The notes beneath the pieces are model-generated. The model searched no databases and was not told where the DNA came from. It saw only the letters and a program-made list of their open reading frames with translations. The position numbers and the translations under genes are program-made. From Variovorax davisae (GTDB lineage Bacteria > Pseudomonadota > Gammaproteobacteria > Burkholderiales > Burkholderiaceae_C), in the NCBI RefSeq assembly GCF_030316845.1, contig NZ_JASZYS010000014.1, forward strand, positions 124,001 to 188,000: DNA of 64,000 nt. Reading direction: 5' to 3'. Of this stretch, positions 47,985-57,422 are shown one piece after another (the stretch's first letter is position 1; the number at the start of each line of letters is the position of its first letter).

Positions 47985-49331
47985 TCAGGCGAGCGCTGTC
48001 AGTGCCAGCCCCGCCAGGCCGGAGCCAGCGACCACGGGAATGACGCCCACCTTGAATCGAAACAGCGCCACCGCGGCCGCGACGCCGATGAGGGCCGAAG
48101 CCCATTCGAAGTGGCCTGTGAAGCCCTGCGGCCAGAGCACGTGGCAGGCGAAGAAGACGGCGAGATTGGCGATGACGCCCACCACCGCGGCCGTGATGCC
48201 CGTGAGCGGTGCGGTGAACTTGAGGTTGCCGTGGGTGGACTCGATGAACGGAGCCCCGAGAAGGATGAACAAGAACGAAGGCAGGAAAGTGAAGAAGGTC
48301 ACCACGCTGGCTGCCACCGCGCCCGACAGGAACAGCGCGTCGGCGCCAAAGATGGCCTTGGTCCAGCCGCCGACGAAGCCGACGAAGGACACCACCATGA
48401 TGAGCGGCCCCGGCGTCGTTTCGCCGAGCGCCAGGCCGTCGATCATCTGCGACGCCGTCAGCCACTGGTAGTGCCCGACGGCGCCCTGGAACACATAGGG
48501 CAGCACGGCATAGGCGCCGCCGAAGGTCATGAGGGCCGCCTTGGTGAAGAACCATGCCATCTGCGTCAGGACGGCATCCCATCCATGGACGGCCGTCAAG
48601 GCGCCGATGGCCGCCAGCCAGAGGGCGAGGCAGAGCGCCAGCACGCGGCCGAAGCGCCGCCAGCTGAACAGCGCGTGCGCGGGCGTCGGCGTGAGGTCAT
48701 CGATCAGCGCCGGGCCCGCGGGCCTTGCCGCCGGCCCATGGCCCGCCCCACCGGCGAAGCTGGCAGGTGCGAAGCGGCCACCCAGGTAGCCGGTGACACC
48801 CGCGGCCAGCACGATGAGCGGAAACGGCAGCTGCAGCGCGAAGATCGCCAGGAAGGCGGCCACCGCAATGGCCCACAGCCAGGCGTTCTTCAGGGTCCGG
48901 GCGCCGACCCGGCAGGCGGCGTGGACCACCAGCGCGGTCACGGCGGGCTTGATGCCATGGAACAGGCCGGCAATGGCCGGCACGTCGCCGTACGCCATGT
49001 AGACCCACGACAGGCCGATGAGGATCAGCAACGACGGCAGCACGAAGAGCACGCCGGCGGCGATGCCGCCCCAGGTGCGGTGCATCAGCCAGCCGATGTA
49101 GGTGGCGAGCTGCTGCGCCTCGGGGCCGGGCAGGAGCATGCAGTAGTTCAGCGCATGCAGGAAGCGGCCCTCGGAGATCCAGCGCCGGCGCTCGACCAGG
49201 TCCTCGTGCATGATCGCGATCTGCCCGGCCGGGCCTCCGAAGCTGATGAAGCCGAGCTTCAGCCAGTAGACGAAGGCTTCCCTGAAACTCAGGCGCCGTT
49301 CCTGAAGCGGCGGCCGCGCCCTTTCATTCAT
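47985..49331 (-). CDS. chrA: Chromate transporter ChrA, two-domain form
   Basis: A 448-aa inner-membrane protein with two CHR domains in tandem. The first has FISFGGPAGQIAIMHEDLVE and LLPGPEAQQLATYIGWL. The second repeats the pattern as LMTFGGAYAVLPYVFQ and LGETTPGPLIMVVSFVGFV. This is the long-chain CHR family that exports chromate and confers resistance. No chrB, chrC or chrF is adjacent. The ATG at 49331 begins a short Arg-rich cytoplasmic tail. It is divergent from an AraC regulator whose start is 155 bases away. Confidence 0.9.
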   Translation of the reverse strand: MNERARPPLQERRLSFREAFVYWLKLGFISFGGPAGQIAIMHEDLVERRRWISEGRFLHALNYCMLLPGPEAQQLATYIGWLMHRTWGGIAAGVLFVLPSLLILIGLSWVYMAYGDVPAIAGLFHGIKPAVTALVVHAACRVGARTLKNAWLWAIAVAAFLAIFALQLPFPLIVLAAGVTGYLGGRFAPASFAGGAGHGPAARPAGPALIDDLTPTPAHALFSWRRFGRVLALCLALWLAAIGALTAVHGWDAVLTQMAWFFTKAALMTFGGAYAVLPYVFQGAVGHYQWLTASQMIDGLALGETTPGPLIMVVSFVGFVGGWTKAIFGADALFLSGAVAASVVTFFTFLPSFLFILLGAPFIESTHGNLKFTAPLTGITAAVVGVIANLAVFFACHVLWPQGFTGHFEWASALIGVAAAVALFRFKVGVIPVVAGSGLAGLALTALA

Positions 49332-49485
49332 GCGGCCACTATCGCATGACGCGATGGTCGCGACAAGAACCCATGGCGCTCCATGGCAACGCCAGGATCG
49401 TCCAATCGGCCGGGCGCCGGTGCGGCGCACCCGCTACCATCCGTTCGTTCGCGCCTCGTACCATCGATCCGAAAGGACATCCCCC

Positions 49486-50319
49486 TTGGCTCGCCCGGAC
49501 CCCCGCAACGCCTCTCGCTACTGGCACGCGCCCGGCGTGCCGGGGATGGATCTGCTGCAGGCCGATTTCACGACCCACGACTACGCCCCCCATGTGCACG
49601 ATTCCCTCGTCGTCGCCGTGACCGAGATCGGCGGCTCGGAGTTCCACAGCCGCGGCCGCAAGGACATCGCCCACCCGCAGGCGCTGCTGGTCTTCAATCC
49701 GTCCGAGCCGCACTCGGGCCGCATGGGCGGCAGCGCGCGCTGGCGCTATCGGTCTTTCTATCTGGCCGAGCCGGCCATCGCCCACGTCCTGGGCGCCGTC
49801 GGCATCGATCGACCCGGGTACTTCACGTCGAACGTGGTCCGCGACCCGGATCTGGTCGCCCGGTTCCTGGCGCTCCATCGCCTGCTGGACGCGGAGCCGG
49901 GGGACGCATCGCTGCATCGGGAATTGCTCGTGCACACCTTCGGGGACTTGCTGCGAAGGCACGGGCAGGCCGCAGGCCGGATGCCCAAGGCACCCGCGGA
50001 CGCCGGTGCGCTCGCGCCCGTTCTCGAATTCGTTCGTGACAGCCACGCGGACAGCCTGACGCTCGAGCAGATGGGCGCGGTGGCGGGTCTGACGCCCTTC
50101 CAGTTGATCGTCGCCTTCAAGCGCACGCTGGGCCTGACGCCGCATGCCTACCTGACCCAGCTGCGCCTGCGCGCCGCGCTGCGCCGGCTGCAGGCCGGCC
50201 AACCGGTCGTCGAGGCGGCGCTCGGCGCCGGCTTCTATGACCAGAGTGCCTTGAACAAGCACTTCAAGCGCACCTTCGGCATGACGCCGCTCCAGTACGT
50301 CCACGCACGGGCGGCCTGA
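49486..50319 (+). CDS. AraC-family regulator with N-terminal cupin-type domain
   Basis: A 277-aa regulator. The N-terminal AraC-type ligand domain (HDYAPHVHDSLVVAVTEIGG, FNPSEPHSGR) precedes two C-terminal helix-turn-helix motifs (QMGAVAGLTPFQLIVAFKRT and FYDQSALNKHFKRTFGMTP). The proposed start is TTG at 49486, because AAAGGA lies 8 bases upstream and no ATG with a ribosome site precedes the family's first conserved residues. It is followed in the same direction by alanyl-tRNA editing, exporter and ArgE-like genes, 84 bases on, so it is probably their regulator. Confidence 0.88.
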   Translation: MARPDPRNASRYWHAPGVPGMDLLQADFTTHDYAPHVHDSLVVAVTEIGGSEFHSRGRKDIAHPQALLVFNPSEPHSGRMGGSARWRYRSFYLAEPAIAHVLGAVGIDRPGYFTSNVVRDPDLVARFLALHRLLDAEPGDASLHRELLVHTFGDLLRRHGQAAGRMPKAPADAGALAPVLEFVRDSHADSLTLEQMGAVAGLTPFQLIVAFKRTLGLTPHAYLTQLRLRAALRRLQAGQPVVEAALGAGFYDQSALNKHFKRTFGMTPLQYVHARAA

Positions 50320-50403
50320 GCTCCGCCGCGTGCCGGTCATCAATTCTGACCAATAGCGCGTCGAGCCGCCCTGCCATGCTGGCGCCCATCAGCAAGGCAA
50401 CCC

Positions 50404-51123
50404 ATGACGCGACTCATCTGTCAAGACAACCCTGACATCCTGACGCTGGAGGCGACGGTCGTCAGATCCAGGCCCGGCGCGGTGCTTCTGTCCCGGCACC
50501 CCTTCTATCCCGGTGGCGGCGGCCAGCTCCCGGACCAGGGCGTGATCCGCTGGCAAGGCGGCGAAACCCCGGTCACCGGCTTCTGCGAGCAGGGCGGCGC
50601 GGTCTGGATCGAGGTCGCCGGCGGCGTCGAGATCAGGGACGATGTCCAGCTGCAGGTGGACCCCGTGTTCCGTCAACGCATGCGGGAGCTCCACACCGAC
50701 CTGCACATCCTGAACGCGCTGGTCTTCCGGGACTTCGACGGCGCGCTGGTGACGGGTGTCCAGATGAACGACGACGGCACGGCGCGCATCGATTTCGACC
50801 TGCCCGACGCCGACAACGATCGCCTGCGGGCGCTCGAGCCGGAGCTGAACGATCTTGTCGCCCAGGACCTCGCCGTCGCAACGAGCTACGTGTCCATGAC
50901 CGCCGCCCACGCCGAGCAGGGCCTGCTGCGTTCCCGCTCGGTGGCGCCGCCTCCCTCCCCGGAGGGCCTGATCCGCGTCGTCGAGATCGCCGGCCTCGAT
51001 CGACAGGCCTGCGGGGGAACGCACCTGGCGTCCACGGGGACTTCGCGTCCGATCCGCATTCTGAAGATCGAGAACAAGGGCCGTTCCAACCGCCGTGTCC
51101 GCATCGGCCTGCAGGGCCTGTGA
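50404..51123 (+). CDS. Alanyl-tRNA editing protein AlaX-like
   Basis: A 239-aa stand-alone editing domain related to the AlaRS/ThrRS second additional domain. The zinc/catalytic His pair is in LHTDLHILNALVF and the Cys/His pair in ACGGTHLAS. HPFYPGGGGQLPDQG is another family hallmark. Such proteins deacylate mischarged Ser-tRNA(Ala) or Gly-tRNA(Ala); some act on free amino-acid derivatives. Linkage to an exporter and an amidohydrolase suggests protection from a toxic amino acid, which is an inference. The stop overlaps the next start. Confidence 0.9.
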   Translation: MTRLICQDNPDILTLEATVVRSRPGAVLLSRHPFYPGGGGQLPDQGVIRWQGGETPVTGFCEQGGAVWIEVAGGVEIRDDVQLQVDPVFRQRMRELHTDLHILNALVFRDFDGALVTGVQMNDDGTARIDFDLPDADNDRLRALEPELNDLVAQDLAVATSYVSMTAAHAEQGLLRSRSVAPPPSPEGLIRVVEIAGLDRQACGGTHLASTGTSRPIRILKIENKGRSNRRVRIGLQGL

Positions 51124-52070
51124 TGCCCACCGCGCTCCCCGCCCTGTGGGCCCGGCCCGTCTGGCTCCTGTGGCTGCCGCCCGCGTTCTGGGCCGGCAAC
51201 CTGGTGCTGGGCCGCGCGCTCGGGCCGGTCTTTCCGCCCGTCTCCCTGGCGGTCGGCCGCTGGGTCGTCGCGCTCGCGGTACTGGCCCCCTTCGTCTGGC
51301 GCAATGCCTTGCGCGAACGCGATCTCCTGGTCCGGCATTGGCTGCTCGTCGCCGCCTGCGGCGCCTTCGGCATCGCCGGCTACAACGCGCTCGGCTACCT
51401 GGCCCTGCAGACCGTGCCCGCCGCCAGCGTCGCCTTCCTCAATTCGACCTTGCCGCTCATGGTGCCGCTGGCGGCGGTGGTCCTCGGGGTCGAGCGCATC
51501 ACGTGGAAAGCGCTGCTCGGCATCGCCATCTCGTTCCTCGGCGTCGCCTGGATCGTGGCGCGCGGGAACATGGCCAGCTTCGCCGCGCTGCGCTTCGACG
51601 GCGGCGAACTGCTGGTGCTCCTGGCCGTTGCCAACTACGCCGTCTATTCCGTCCTGCTGCGGCGCAAGCCCGCCGCGATCAGTCCACTGGTCTTCCTGGC
51701 CGCGACCATGGCGGCCGGGCTGGTCGTGCTGATGCCCTTCTGGGCGGTCGAACTCGCACGCGGCGCGCGGATCCCGAGCGACCCGGCCTCGGTCGGCGCA
51801 GTCCTCTACATCGGCGTCTTCGCCTCGCTCTTCGCCTTCATCCTCTGGAACCGCTGCGTGGCGACGCTCGGCGCGACGGTGACCGGCGTCTCGTTCCATC
51901 TGGTCGCGCTGTTCACCGCGCTGCTGGCGTTCCTGGTCCTGGGAGAGCCGGTGCGCGCCTTCCATGTCGCGGGCATCGCGCTGATCCTGCTCGGGTTCTT
52001 CGTCACGACGCTGCAGCCCGCGGCGCCGGCCAGGCCCTGCGGCCCGAATGCCGACCATGGACACGGTTGA
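51123..52070 (+). CDS. EamA/DMT-family transporter
   Basis: A 315-aa inner-membrane protein with ten hydrophobic segments and two EamA repeats. Near the start is PPAFWAGNLVLGRALGPVFP, and FLNSTLPLMVPLAAVVLGVE ends the first repeat. DMT exporters of this type commonly move amino acids or metabolites out of the cell. Either GTG 51120 or ATG 51123 could start it; TGATG overlap with the editing gene favours the ATG. It overlaps the downstream amidohydrolase by 23 bases. Confidence 0.9.
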   Translation: MPTALPALWARPVWLLWLPPAFWAGNLVLGRALGPVFPPVSLAVGRWVVALAVLAPFVWRNALRERDLLVRHWLLVAACGAFGIAGYNALGYLALQTVPAASVAFLNSTLPLMVPLAAVVLGVERITWKALLGIAISFLGVAWIVARGNMASFAALRFDGGELLVLLAVANYAVYSVLLRRKPAAISPLVFLAATMAAGLVVLMPFWAVELARGARIPSDPASVGAVLYIGVFASLFAFILWNRCVATLGATVTGVSFHLVALFTALLAFLVLGEPVRAFHVAGIALILLGFFVTTLQPAAPARPCGPNADHGHG

Positions 52071-53199
52071 GATCCTTCGCACACTGGTCGCATTCGACAC
52101 GACCTCCCACCGCTCCAACCTGGATCTCGTCCGCTGGATGGCCGCCTACCTGGACGGCCATGGCGTCGCGTCGCGGCTGATCCCCAGCGACGATGGCGCC
52201 AAGGCCAACCTGCTCGCAACGATCGGCCCGAACGTGGCGGGCGGCGTCGTCCTGTCCGGGCATACCGACGTCGTGCCGGTCGCCGGCCAGGACTGGGATG
52301 GCGACCCCTTCGCGCTGGTCGAGCGCGATGGTCGGTTGCACGGGCGAGGATCGGCCGACATGAAAGGCTTCATCGCCGCCTGCCTGGCCGCCGTGCCGCG
52401 CTGGCGCGGCCTGGCGCTGCGCCGGCCCATCCATCTGGCCTTCTCCTACGACGAGGAGGTGGGATGTGCCGGCGTTCCGCGCCTGATCGCCGGCCTGCAG
52501 GCACACGTTCCATCGCCCGCCCTGGCCATCATCGGTGAACCGACCGGGATGCGCATCGGACTCGCCCATCGCGGCTTCTACGGCCACCGCACCGTGTTCC
52601 GTGGCCGCCCGGCGCATTCCAGCGACCCGGCCCTGGGGACCAGCGCCATCGAGCCCGCGGCGCTGCTGGTGGCCGAGCTGGCGAGGTTCGGGCGCGCGCT
52701 GTCGGTGCGGGGCAATCGCACCACCTTCAACATCGGGCGCATCCGCGGAGGCAGTGCGATCAACATCGTGCCCGGCTGTTGCGAGGTGCTGTGGGAATTC
52801 CGGCCGCCGGACGAGGCCAGCACGGCGGCCGTGAGGAACGAGGTCGAACGGCTGCTGGCCGCGATGTCGCCCGGCGTGGAGGTGGAGACGGCACAGATCG
52901 CCGAGGTGCCCGCGCTCGCCGCCAGCCACGACAGCGCGGCGGTGGCCATCGCCAGGACCTTGGGTGCGCTGTGGCCGCCGCGCGAGATTCCGTTCGGAAC
53001 CGAGGCGGGCTTCTTTGCGCGCGCCGGCATTCCTTCGCTGGTCTGCGGGCCAGGCGCGATCGCGCAGGCGCATCAGCCGAACGAGTGGATCGCCGCCAGC
53101 GAGCTCCAGGCCGCGGATCGCCTTCTGGCCAGGCTCGGCGCCTGGGCCACCGGGGCCGACGCGGGAGTGCAATGCCGGATCAAGGGGCAGCAGGCTTGA
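52048..53199 (+). CDS. ArgE-like acetylornithine deacetylase / M20 amidohydrolase
   Basis: A 383-aa M20 metallohydrolase. The metal ligands are in VLSGHTDVVPV (His and Asp), GRGSADMKGFIAACL, YDEEVGCAG (catalytic Glu and ligand Glu) and IGEPTGMRIG, and the last His in AQAHQPNEWI. It is close to ArgE (N-acetylornithine deacetylase), but the operon has no other arginine gene. A role releasing an amino acid from an N-acyl derivative is therefore equally possible. ATG 52048 and 52057 are both candidate starts. It converges with the LysR gene by a 20-base overlap. Confidence 0.9.
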   Translation: MPTMDTVEILRTLVAFDTTSHRSNLDLVRWMAAYLDGHGVASRLIPSDDGAKANLLATIGPNVAGGVVLSGHTDVVPVAGQDWDGDPFALVERDGRLHGRGSADMKGFIAACLAAVPRWRGLALRRPIHLAFSYDEEVGCAGVPRLIAGLQAHVPSPALAIIGEPTGMRIGLAHRGFYGHRTVFRGRPAHSSDPALGTSAIEPAALLVAELARFGRALSVRGNRTTFNIGRIRGGSAINIVPGCCEVLWEFRPPDEASTAAVRNEVERLLAAMSPGVEVETAQIAEVPALAASHDSAAVAIARTLGALWPPREIPFGTEAGFFARAGIPSLVCGPGAIAQAHQPNEWIAASELQAADRLLARLGAWATGADAGVQCRIKGQQA

Positions 53200-54136
53200 T
53201 CGCGGCCCGTGGTCGACGCGGGGAAGGGTCTTCGCGCGTCGTCGCCAGCGATTGCAGATGGGCGGCCAGCGCCTTCGCAGCCGGCGACAGGCGCTTCTCG
53301 TCGTAGAAGCAGATGGCAAAGCGGCGCTGCGCCCACGGATCGGTCAGCGGCAGCACCTTGAGCCCGTAGGTGGAGGCCATGGGCTGCGCGACCTCGCGCG
53401 GAACGACCGCGATGCCGAGCCTGGCCCGGACACAGCGCAACGACGCATCGAAGGTCGAGACCACCGCCCGGTAGCTGATCGGCTTGCCGATGATCGCCGC
53501 GGCGCGCGCCAGCATCGTGTGCACGGCGGTCGACGCCGGAAGGCCGACATGGTCGTAGCCGAGCGTCTCCTCGAAGGTGCAGCGCTGCTTCTTCGCGATC
53601 GGGTGCGATGGGCTGGCGATGATCGCGAGGTGGTCGCTGCGATAGGGCCGTGTCTGCAAGCCCTGGAGGTCCGCGGCGTCCCAGCAGACCGCCAGCGGCG
53701 CCAGGCCCTCCCGCAAGCCGCTGACCACGTCGCGGCTGAGCGCCTCCTCGATGTCGATCCGGATCTCGCGGTGCTCGGGGACCTGCAGGAACGACGCGAT
53801 GTCGTCAGGGAGGTACTCGGCAATGGACGAGACCGTGGCCAGGACACGCACCTGGCCCTTGATCCCCTTTCCGAAGGCCGCCATGTCGCGCGCGACGCGG
53901 TCCGCACCGGCCAGCATGCCACGCGCATGCTCCAGAAGGATTTCGCCGGCGCCGGTGATCGCGACCCCGCGACGGTTCCGCTCGACCAGCACATTGCCCA
54001 GCGTGCTCTCCAGCTGGGCGATGCGCTTGCTGATGGCGGACGCGACGATGTGATGCTGTTCGGCCGCACGCGCGATGTTCCGGGTCTCGCAAACCGCGAC
54101 GAACAGGCGAAGACTGGTGAGATCGAGGTCGTGCAT
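53180..54136 (-). CDS. LysR-family regulator of the divergent CoA-transferase operon
   Basis: A 318-aa LysR regulator. The helix-turn-helix region is FVAVCETRNIARAAEQHHIV, followed by ASAISKRIAQLESTLG. The ligand domain has LAPLAVCWDAADL and PIAKKQRCTFEETLGYDHVG. Its divergent neighbour is the lyase/CoA-transferase/Bug/hpd operon, with 136 bases between starts, including a T-N11-A palindrome (54160-54174). It therefore almost surely controls that operon. The C-terminus ends in a Pro/Arg-rich tail overlapping the ArgE-like gene by 20 bases. Confidence 0.93.
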   Translation of the reverse strand: MHDLDLTSLRLFVAVCETRNIARAAEQHHIVASAISKRIAQLESTLGNVLVERNRRGVAITGAGEILLEHARGMLAGADRVARDMAAFGKGIKGQVRVLATVSSIAEYLPDDIASFLQVPEHREIRIDIEEALSRDVVSGLREGLAPLAVCWDAADLQGLQTRPYRSDHLAIIASPSHPIAKKQRCTFEETLGYDHVGLPASTAVHTMLARAAAIIGKPISYRAVVSTFDASLRCVRARLGIAVVPREVAQPMASTYGLKVLPLTDPWAQRRFAICFYDEKRLSPAAKALAAHLQSLATTREDPSPRRPRAAIKPAAP

Positions 54137-54159
54137 GAGAGGCGCCTGCGCAGTGTGAG

Positions 54160-54174
54160 GTTCCGAAATGGAAC
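54160..54174. promoter_or_regulatory. LysR-type T-N11-A palindrome
   Basis: GTTCC (54160-54164) and GGAAC (54170-54174) frame GAAAT, giving the TTCC-N5-GGAA dyad with a T-N11-A core. A further GTTCCA follows at 54182-54187. The site is 24 bases upstream of the LysR start and about 100 bases before the lyase gene, as expected for a LysR recognition site that also represses its own gene. Confidence 0.6.
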
Positions 54175-54272
54175 GCTGCTCGTTCCAATTTACCGCTTCT
54201 GGACCGAACAGGGAATGCCTACAGTCACTGCCACGACGTCAACCCCTGCGTCGAGAGTCCGGAGACAACCCC

Positions 54273-55229
54273 ATGACACTTCCTGCCGCCCGCCTGCCGC
54301 GCAGCGCCGTGATCCGCGAAGTCGGCCTGCGCGATGGGCTGCAGAGCATCCCCACCGTCCTTGCGACCGCGCGAAAGATCGAATGGATCCGCGCCGCCTA
54401 CGAGGCCGGCCAGCGCGAGATCGAGGTCGGCTCCTTCGTGCCCGCGCGGCTGCTGCCGCAGCTGGCCGACACGGCCGAGCTGGTCGCCTTCGCCAAGACG
54501 CTGCCGAAGCTTTTCACTTCCGTCCTGGTGCCCAATCTGCGCGGCGCCGAAAGCGCGATCGCGGCCCGGGCCGACCTGATGATCGTCCCGCTCTCCGCCA
54601 GCCATGCGCACAGCCTGGCCAATCTGCGCAAGACGCCGGACGACGTGGTCGCCGAAGTCGCGAAGATCCGCGCGGCGCGCGATGCCTCGGGCGCCCGGAC
54701 CCTGATCGAGGGTGGCGTCGGCACGGCCTTCGGCTGCACCCTGCAGGGCCTGGTCGACAAGCGCGAGGTGCTGCGCCTGATGCAGGCCCTGCTCGACGCC
54801 GGTGCCGACCGCGTGAGCATCGCCGACACCGTCGGCTACGCCGACCCCGCCATGGTCCGCGACCTGTTCGAGGACGCCCTGAAGATCGCCGGCGACCGTT
54901 TCTGGTGCGGGCATTTCCACGACACCCGCGGCCTCGGCCTGGCCAACGTCTACGCCGCACTCGAAGTCGGCGTGAATCGATTCGATGCCTGCCTGGCCGG
55001 CATCGGCGGCTGCCCGCATGCGCCGGGCGCCAGCGGCAACGTCTCGACCGAAGACCTGGCCTACATGCTCGGCAGCATGGGCATCTCGACCGGGATCGAC
55101 ATCGACCGTCTGCTGGCACTGCGTGCGCAGGTCGCGCAGTGGCTGGCCGGAGAGACGCTGCACGGCTCGCTCTGGCAAGCCGGCCTGCCCAAGACCTTCG
55201 GCCTCGCCGCCCAAGCCGTTTCAGCCTGA
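54273..55229 (+). CDS. HMG-CoA lyase-like enzyme
   Basis: A 318-aa TIM-barrel lyase of the HMG-CoA lyase family. IREVGLRDGLQS carries the metal Asp and Arg, HFHDTRGLGLANV carries the two metal His residues, and GGCPHAPGASGNVSTED holds the catalytic Cys of the G-loop. It cleaves a 3-hydroxyacyl-CoA to acetyl-CoA or pyruvate plus an acyl unit. With a CaiB CoA-transferase next door, the substrate could be HMG-CoA or citramalyl-CoA; sequence alone cannot decide. The ATG at 54273 follows GGAGACAACC. First gene of the operon. Confidence 0.9.
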   Translation: MTLPAARLPRSAVIREVGLRDGLQSIPTVLATARKIEWIRAAYEAGQREIEVGSFVPARLLPQLADTAELVAFAKTLPKLFTSVLVPNLRGAESAIAARADLMIVPLSASHAHSLANLRKTPDDVVAEVAKIRAARDASGARTLIEGGVGTAFGCTLQGLVDKREVLRLMQALLDAGADRVSIADTVGYADPAMVRDLFEDALKIAGDRFWCGHFHDTRGLGLANVYAALEVGVNRFDACLAGIGGCPHAPGASGNVSTEDLAYMLGSMGISTGIDIDRLLALRAQVAQWLAGETLHGSLWQAGLPKTFGLAAQAVSA

Positions 55230-55249
55230 ACGACCAGAGACCTCCCCAC

Positions 55250-56404
55250 ATGACCACCGCCTCCTCTCCCCTGCCGCTGGCCGGCGTCCGCGTGCTCGAG
55301 TTCACCCACATGGTGATGGGCCCGACCTGCGGCATGATCCTGGCCGACCTCGGCGCCGAAGTCATCAAGGTCGAGCCGCCGGGCGGCGACAAGACCCGCA
55401 AGCTGCCGGGCCTGGGCATCGGCTTCTTCCGCTCCTTCAACCGCAACAAGAAGAGCGTGGTGATCGACATCGGCACCGACGAAGGCCGCGCCACCGCGGC
55501 CGAGTTGGCGGGCCAGTGCGACGTCGTGCTGGAGAACTTCCGGCCCGGCCTGATGGCCAGCTTCGGCCTCGACCACGAGACGCTGTCGAAGAAATACCCG
55601 CGCCTGATCTACGTCACGCACAAGGGCTTCCTGCCCGGCCCGTACGAGAACCGGCTGGCGCTCGACGAGGTGGTGCAGATGATGGGCGGGCTGTCGTACA
55701 TGACCGGCCCGGTGGGCCGGCCGCTGCGCGCCGGCACCTCGGTCAACGACATCATGGGCGGCATGTTCGGTGCGATCGGCGTGCTGGCCGCGCTGCGCGA
55801 GCGCGACCTGACCGGCCGCGGCCAGGAGGTGCAAAGCGCGCTGTTCGAGAACTGCGTGTTCCTGTCGTCACAGCACATGCAGCAGTACGCGATGACCGGC
55901 GAGCCGCCGCCGCCGATGCCCTCGCGCGTCTCGGCCTGGAGCGTCTACGACGTGTTCACGCTGGCCGATGGCGAGCAGCTCTTCATCGGTGCGGTCAGCG
56001 ACAAGCAGTTCCTGACGCTGTGCCGGGTGATCGAGGCGCCCGAGCTGGCGGCCGATCCGGCGCTGGCCAACAACGCGCTGCGCGTGGCGGTACGCCCTGC
56101 CCTGCTCGCGAAACTCGGCGAGATCCTCCGGCACCACCGCGTGCAAGAACTCTCGCCCAAGCTCGAGGCCGCCGGCATCCCCTACGCGCCGATCATGCGG
56201 CCCTATCAATTGGTCGACGACCCGCACCTGAAGGCCAGCGGCGGCCTGGTGCCGATGGAATGCGAAGACGGCGAAACCACCGACGTGGTGCTGCTGCCGC
56301 TGCTGATGGGCGGCCGCCGCCCGGGGGTGCGGCATCCGCTGCCGGGCATCGGCCAGCACACGGAAGAGATCCTCGCCGGCCTGCCCAGCCACGCGACCGC
56401 CTGA
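55250..56404 (+). CDS. CaiB/BaiF (family III) CoA-transferase
   Basis: A 384-aa CoA-transferase. Family marks are GVRVLEFTHMVMGPTCGMIL and LADLGAEVIKVEPPGGDKTR. NRNKKSVVIDI and NFRPGLM follow, and the catalytic Asp lies in SVNDIMGGMFGAIGV. It moves CoA between carboxylic acids. It is 20 bases after the lyase gene and precedes the Bug receptor, suggesting that an imported dicarboxylate is activated and then cleaved by the lyase. The exact acid is unknown. Confidence 0.92.
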   Translation: MTTASSPLPLAGVRVLEFTHMVMGPTCGMILADLGAEVIKVEPPGGDKTRKLPGLGIGFFRSFNRNKKSVVIDIGTDEGRATAAELAGQCDVVLENFRPGLMASFGLDHETLSKKYPRLIYVTHKGFLPGPYENRLALDEVVQMMGGLSYMTGPVGRPLRAGTSVNDIMGGMFGAIGVLAALRERDLTGRGQEVQSALFENCVFLSSQHMQQYAMTGEPPPPMPSRVSAWSVYDVFTLADGEQLFIGAVSDKQFLTLCRVIEAPELAADPALANNALRVAVRPALLAKLGEILRHHRVQELSPKLEAAGIPYAPIMRPYQLVDDPHLKASGGLVPMECEDGETTDVVLLPLLMGGRRPGVRHPLPGIGQHTEEILAGLPSHATA

Positions 56405-56437
56405 CACGAATCGAACCAAGACCCACGGAGACAAGCC

Positions 56438-57418
56438 ATGACCTTCAAGATCCAACGCCGCCAACTGACCGCACTCGTCGCCGCCGCCGTCGCACTGGGC
56501 GCGACCGGGAGTTGGGCCCAAGGCTCCGACAAGCCCCTGCGCATGGTGCTGCCCGTGGGCGCCGGCTCCGGTGTCGACACCATCATGCGGGCGGTCACGC
56601 CGTCGCTCACCAAGGCGCTCGGCGGCCAGGCGGTGGTGATCGAGAACCTGCCCGGCGCCGGCGGCCTCACGGGCACCAGCGTCGTCGTTCGTGCGCCCGC
56701 GGATGGCCAGACGCTCGGCGTGGTGTCGAACAACCACGTCGTGAACCCGAGCGTCTTCAAGAAGATGCCTTTCGACGCCCTCAACGACATCACGCCGATC
56801 TCGGTGGTCGGCGCGACGCCGTTCGTGCTGGTGGTCAATCCCAAGGTACCCGCCAAGAATGCGAAAGAACTCCAGGCGCTGTTGAAGGCCAAGCCGGACG
56901 GCTACAACTACGCGTCTTCGGGCAATGGGACCATCATCCACCTCGCCGGCGCGATGTTCGTCGACGCCGCCGGTGTCGAGGTGCGACACATTCCGTACAA
57001 GGGCGTCGGCCCGATGGTGGCCGACCTCATCGGCGGCCAGGTCGAGATGGGCGTGGTGGCCGTGCCGGCGGTCCAAGGCCAGCTCAAGAGCGGCGCCTTG
57101 CGCGCCATCGGCGTCATGGGCAAGACCCGCGTGCCCTCGCTGCCGGACGTCCCCACCATCGCCGAACAGGGCTTCCCAGAGGTCGACGTCGCGGGCTGGT
57201 TCGCCGTCATCGGCCCGGCCAAGCTGCCGCCGGCGGAAGTCCGGCGCCTGCATGCCGCCATCCTCGCCGCCTTCGACACGCCCGAGACCCGGGACGCCAT
57301 GGCCAAGCAGGAAAACATCATCAACCCGATGACGCCCGACGCATCGGCCCAGTTCTTCAAGACCGAGCAGGAGCGCTATGCCCGGCTGGTCAAGAAGGCC
57401 AACATCGCGGCGGAGTGA
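56438..57418 (+). CDS. Bug/TctC-family periplasmic receptor
   Basis: A 326-aa receptor with a signal peptide (AAVALGATGSWAQ). The mature domain has LRMVLPVGAGSGVDTIMRAV and NLPGAGGLTGTSVVVRAPAD, then PYKGVGPMVADLIGGQVEMG, the standard Bug signature. It is the presumed uptake receptor of this LysR-controlled operon. Compared with the Bug protein at 7378, the binding-loop sequences differ (VGAGSG in place of APPGG), so a different ligand is likely. CGGAGACA precedes the ATG. Confidence 0.93.
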   Translation: MTFKIQRRQLTALVAAAVALGATGSWAQGSDKPLRMVLPVGAGSGVDTIMRAVTPSLTKALGGQAVVIENLPGAGGLTGTSVVVRAPADGQTLGVVSNNHVVNPSVFKKMPFDALNDITPISVVGATPFVLVVNPKVPAKNAKELQALLKAKPDGYNYASSGNGTIIHLAGAMFVDAAGVEVRHIPYKGVGPMVADLIGGQVEMGVVAVPAVQGQLKSGALRAIGVMGKTRVPSLPDVPTIAEQGFPEVDVAGWFAVIGPAKLPPAEVRRLHAAILAAFDTPETRDAMAKQENIINPMTPDASAQFFKTEQERYARLVKKANIAAE

Positions 57419-57422
57419 GACC

